The notes beneath the pieces were generated by a model, which was given only the letters and a program-made list of their open reading frames with translations, searched no databases and was not told the origin of the DNA. A DNA stretch of 64,000 nt from Nonomuraea turcica (GTDB lineage Bacteria; Actinomycetota; Actinomycetes; Streptosporangiales; Streptosporangiaceae): contig NZ_JAUZQF010000002.1 of the NCBI RefSeq assembly GCF_030718205.1, positions 62,001 through 126,000 of the forward strand, given 5' to 3'. Below, piece by piece: positions 62,678 through 64,000 of the stretch (position 1 is its first letter; every line of letters begins with the position of its first letter). A program made the position numbers and the translations under genes.

Positions 62678-63561
62678 CCATGATCGGCGCGGGCTCGCCG
62701 TACGGCATCGCCACGGGGTCAGACGGGGCCCTCTGGTTCACACTCGTCCACACGGGACGGATCGGCAGGCTGGTGCCCGGCCAGGAGCCAGTGATCCACC
62801 AGCTCGACCCGGGCGACGGGCAGCCGACCGTGATCGCGCGCGGACCCGACGGAGCGATGTGGTTCACAGAGGGAAAGGGCGGGCGGGTCTGCCGCATCAC
62901 CGCCGACGGGCAGGTGACCTCGCACGCGGCGGGCTCGCCGTACGGAATCGCCGCCGGTCCGGATGGAGCCATGTGGTTCACGCAGTTGCAGGCCGGAAAG
63001 ATCGGGCGGATCGGGGCCGATGGTGTGCTGACGGAGTTTCCGGTGCCGGTGGAGGGTGGTGGCATGCCTGCTTCCATCGCGGCGGGGCCGGACGGTGCCC
63101 TGTGGTTCACGCTCAACCAGGGCAACGCCGTCGGGCGGATCTCGCTGAGGGGTGAGGTGGTCGTGTATCCGCTTCCCACGGAGGGCGCCGGGCCGGTGGG
63201 GATCACGTGCGGGCCCGATGAGGCGTTGTGGTTCGTTGAGATCGGTGCTGGTCAGGTGGGGCGGATCGACGTGTCGGGGAAGATCGAGGAATTCCCGCTT
63301 CCCGACCAGGAGTCACGACCGCATGCGATCGTCGCCGGTCCCGACGGCGCCCTGTGGTTCACGGAGTGGGCCGCCGACCGCGTCGGGCGCATCACCACCG
63401 ACGGCATCATCGAAGAGCATCCTCTTCCGCGGCTGCCGGAGAAAGGGGTGGCGGGAGAGGGTGACGGTGTCCGGAAGGCCGAGCCTCATGGGCTGACGGT
63501 GGGGCCTGACGGGGCGATCTGGGTGGCGCTGGAAGCCGGCGCCCTGGCTCGCCTCGACTGA
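62671..63561 (+). CDS. vgb: Virginiamycin B lyase (streptogramin B lyase)
   Basis: 296 residues from ATG 62671, with AGGGGG 5 nt upstream. Seven blades of a beta-propeller, each with GPDGAxWFT-like cores, cover nearly the whole protein. RPHAIVAGPDGALWFTEW and EPHGLTVGPDGAIWVALE hold H218, H273 and E288, in positions like the catalytic residues of Vgb. Vgb linearises streptogramin B by a lyase reaction at the ester bond. The length matches the family (about 295-299). The gene directly follows the ABC-F remnant, and the TetR is divergent. Enzyme activity is inferred. Confidence 0.85.
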   Translation: MLTMIGAGSPYGIATGSDGALWFTLVHTGRIGRLVPGQEPVIHQLDPGDGQPTVIARGPDGAMWFTEGKGGRVCRITADGQVTSHAAGSPYGIAAGPDGAMWFTQLQAGKIGRIGADGVLTEFPVPVEGGGMPASIAAGPDGALWFTLNQGNAVGRISLRGEVVVYPLPTEGAGPVGITCGPDEALWFVEIGAGQVGRIDVSGKIEEFPLPDQESRPHAIVAGPDGALWFTEWAADRVGRITTDGIIEEHPLPRLPEKGVAGEGDGVRKAEPHGLTVGPDGAIWVALEAGALARLD

Positions 63562-63613
63562 CCGAGCGCGGGCCGGGGAGCCGGGCGCCCCGGTCCGCCC
63601 TCAACACGAAGAA

Positions 63614-63640
63614 GCCGCCCTCCCCACACGGGAGGGCGGC
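63614..63640. terminator. Bidirectional hairpin terminator
   Basis: GCCGCCCTCCC (63614-63624) and GGGAGGGCGGC (63630-63640) form an 11-bp perfect stem with CACAC loop, between the vgb stop and the opposing peptide gene stop. Confidence 0.8.
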
Positions 63641-63654
63641 GGTTCGGTTGGGCC

Positions 63655-63843
63655 TTAGACGTCCATGCACCACATCCAGCCGTGGCCCGAGACCCAGCAG
63701 CGGTACCACTCGTTAGGCATGGCCTGAGCAGGTGCGCTCGTCACCCCGATGGTGATGACGGTGGTCACGGCGAGAAGGGCCAGCGCCAAGGCTCTGCGGG
63801 CACCGCGGGACATGGATGACATACGAGTGCTCATGAGCATCAT
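63655..63843 (-). CDS. Tiny secreted Trp/Cys-rich peptide
   Basis: 62 residues from ATG 63843; ATG codons at 63840 and 63834 are also possible. A typical signal peptide (SRGARRALALALLAVTTVIT) ends with the AxA site APAQA. The predicted mature peptide has only 21 residues, starting MPNEWYRCW and ending MWCMDV, with four Trp and two Cys ten residues apart. One disulfide would make a small aromatic loop. No family was recognised. A bacteriocin, signal peptide or surface factor are possible roles. No modifying enzyme is adjacent within the window. Confidence 0.6.
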   Translation of the reverse strand: MMLMSTRMSSMSRGARRALALALLAVTTVITIGVTSAPAQAMPNEWYRCWVSGHGWMWCMDV

Positions 63844-64000
63844 GCAACACGGAGCTTCTTGGAATCCTCTTGAGCCTGACTGGTCCCACCTGGGCCCAGG
63901 GTCGGGTCGCCTCGGTGCGCGTGGAGCCACCCTGTCCGGTTGGGCCGGTAGGTGCCTATGTGTCGGCTGCACCTGCACATGCGGGCCCCGGGTGGCATGG

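Overview
The window reads as chromosome of a high-GC filamentous actinobacterium. Codons are strongly GC3-biased, GTG and TTG starts are common, and many neighbouring genes overlap by 1-4 nt. The content includes a dynamin-like GTPase pair, an F420/LLM oxidoreductase, EttA, a group II truncated hemoglobin, LutABC and Streptomyces-like regulators. A Streptosporangiaceae genus such as Nonomuraea fits best; this is inference. No rRNA, tRNA or CRISPR array was recognised.

Layout. 1-3.9 kb: an MBL hydrolase (cut by the left edge), a beta-lactamase-like protein and a TetR regulator run leftward, facing a quinone oxidoreductase-NmrA fusion across a double palindrome. 3.9-10.6 kb: a membrane protein, a TPR protein coupled to a 24-residue peptide gene too short for normal gene finding, an EamA transporter, and an XRE/TPR regulator coupled to a GNAT. 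11-22 kb: a conserved actinobacterial block (MscS, GlbO, GH13 glucosidase, MFS, thioesterase, EttA, diguanylate cyclase, SSB) with VOC, NUDIX and TetR genes inserted. 22.5-32.6 kb: one long leftward unit, cobL-cbiX-cobT-speB-cobA-dynA-dynB, joining corrinoid/siroheme enzymes to two dynamin-like GTPases. 32.8-45.6 kb: a double GNAT, a DUF2795/baeRF pair (Rv2629/Balon-type ribosome factor), lutABC with its GntR regulator and operators, a sulfatase, an LLM oxidoreductase, an ABC exporter with a response regulator, and a DUF4328 protein.

45.6-51.6 kb: a lower-GC RloA/RloB (AbiL-like) presumed defence pair, then the mutagenic polymerase dnaE2 with its DUF6504 partner. The pair lies behind an SOS box buried in the end of a GntR gene. 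52.4-58.7 kb: an ABC importer of the AEP/iron/polyamine type, a HAD phosphatase and a membrane Ser/Thr kinase. 58.7-64 kb: an accessory region with a large solo TnpB/RuvC-like protein, a scrambled IS transposase relic, a TetR, the tail of a deleted ABC-F gene whose stop overlaps the start of a virginiamycin B lyase (vgb), and a tiny secreted Trp/Cys-rich peptide.

The main candidates for undescribed biology are the peptide/TPR couple (6.1 kb), the TnpB-like protein (58.7-60.9 kb), the RloAB pair (45.6-47.5 kb), the secreted mini-peptide (63.7 kb) and the ABC-F-to-Vgb deletion scar.
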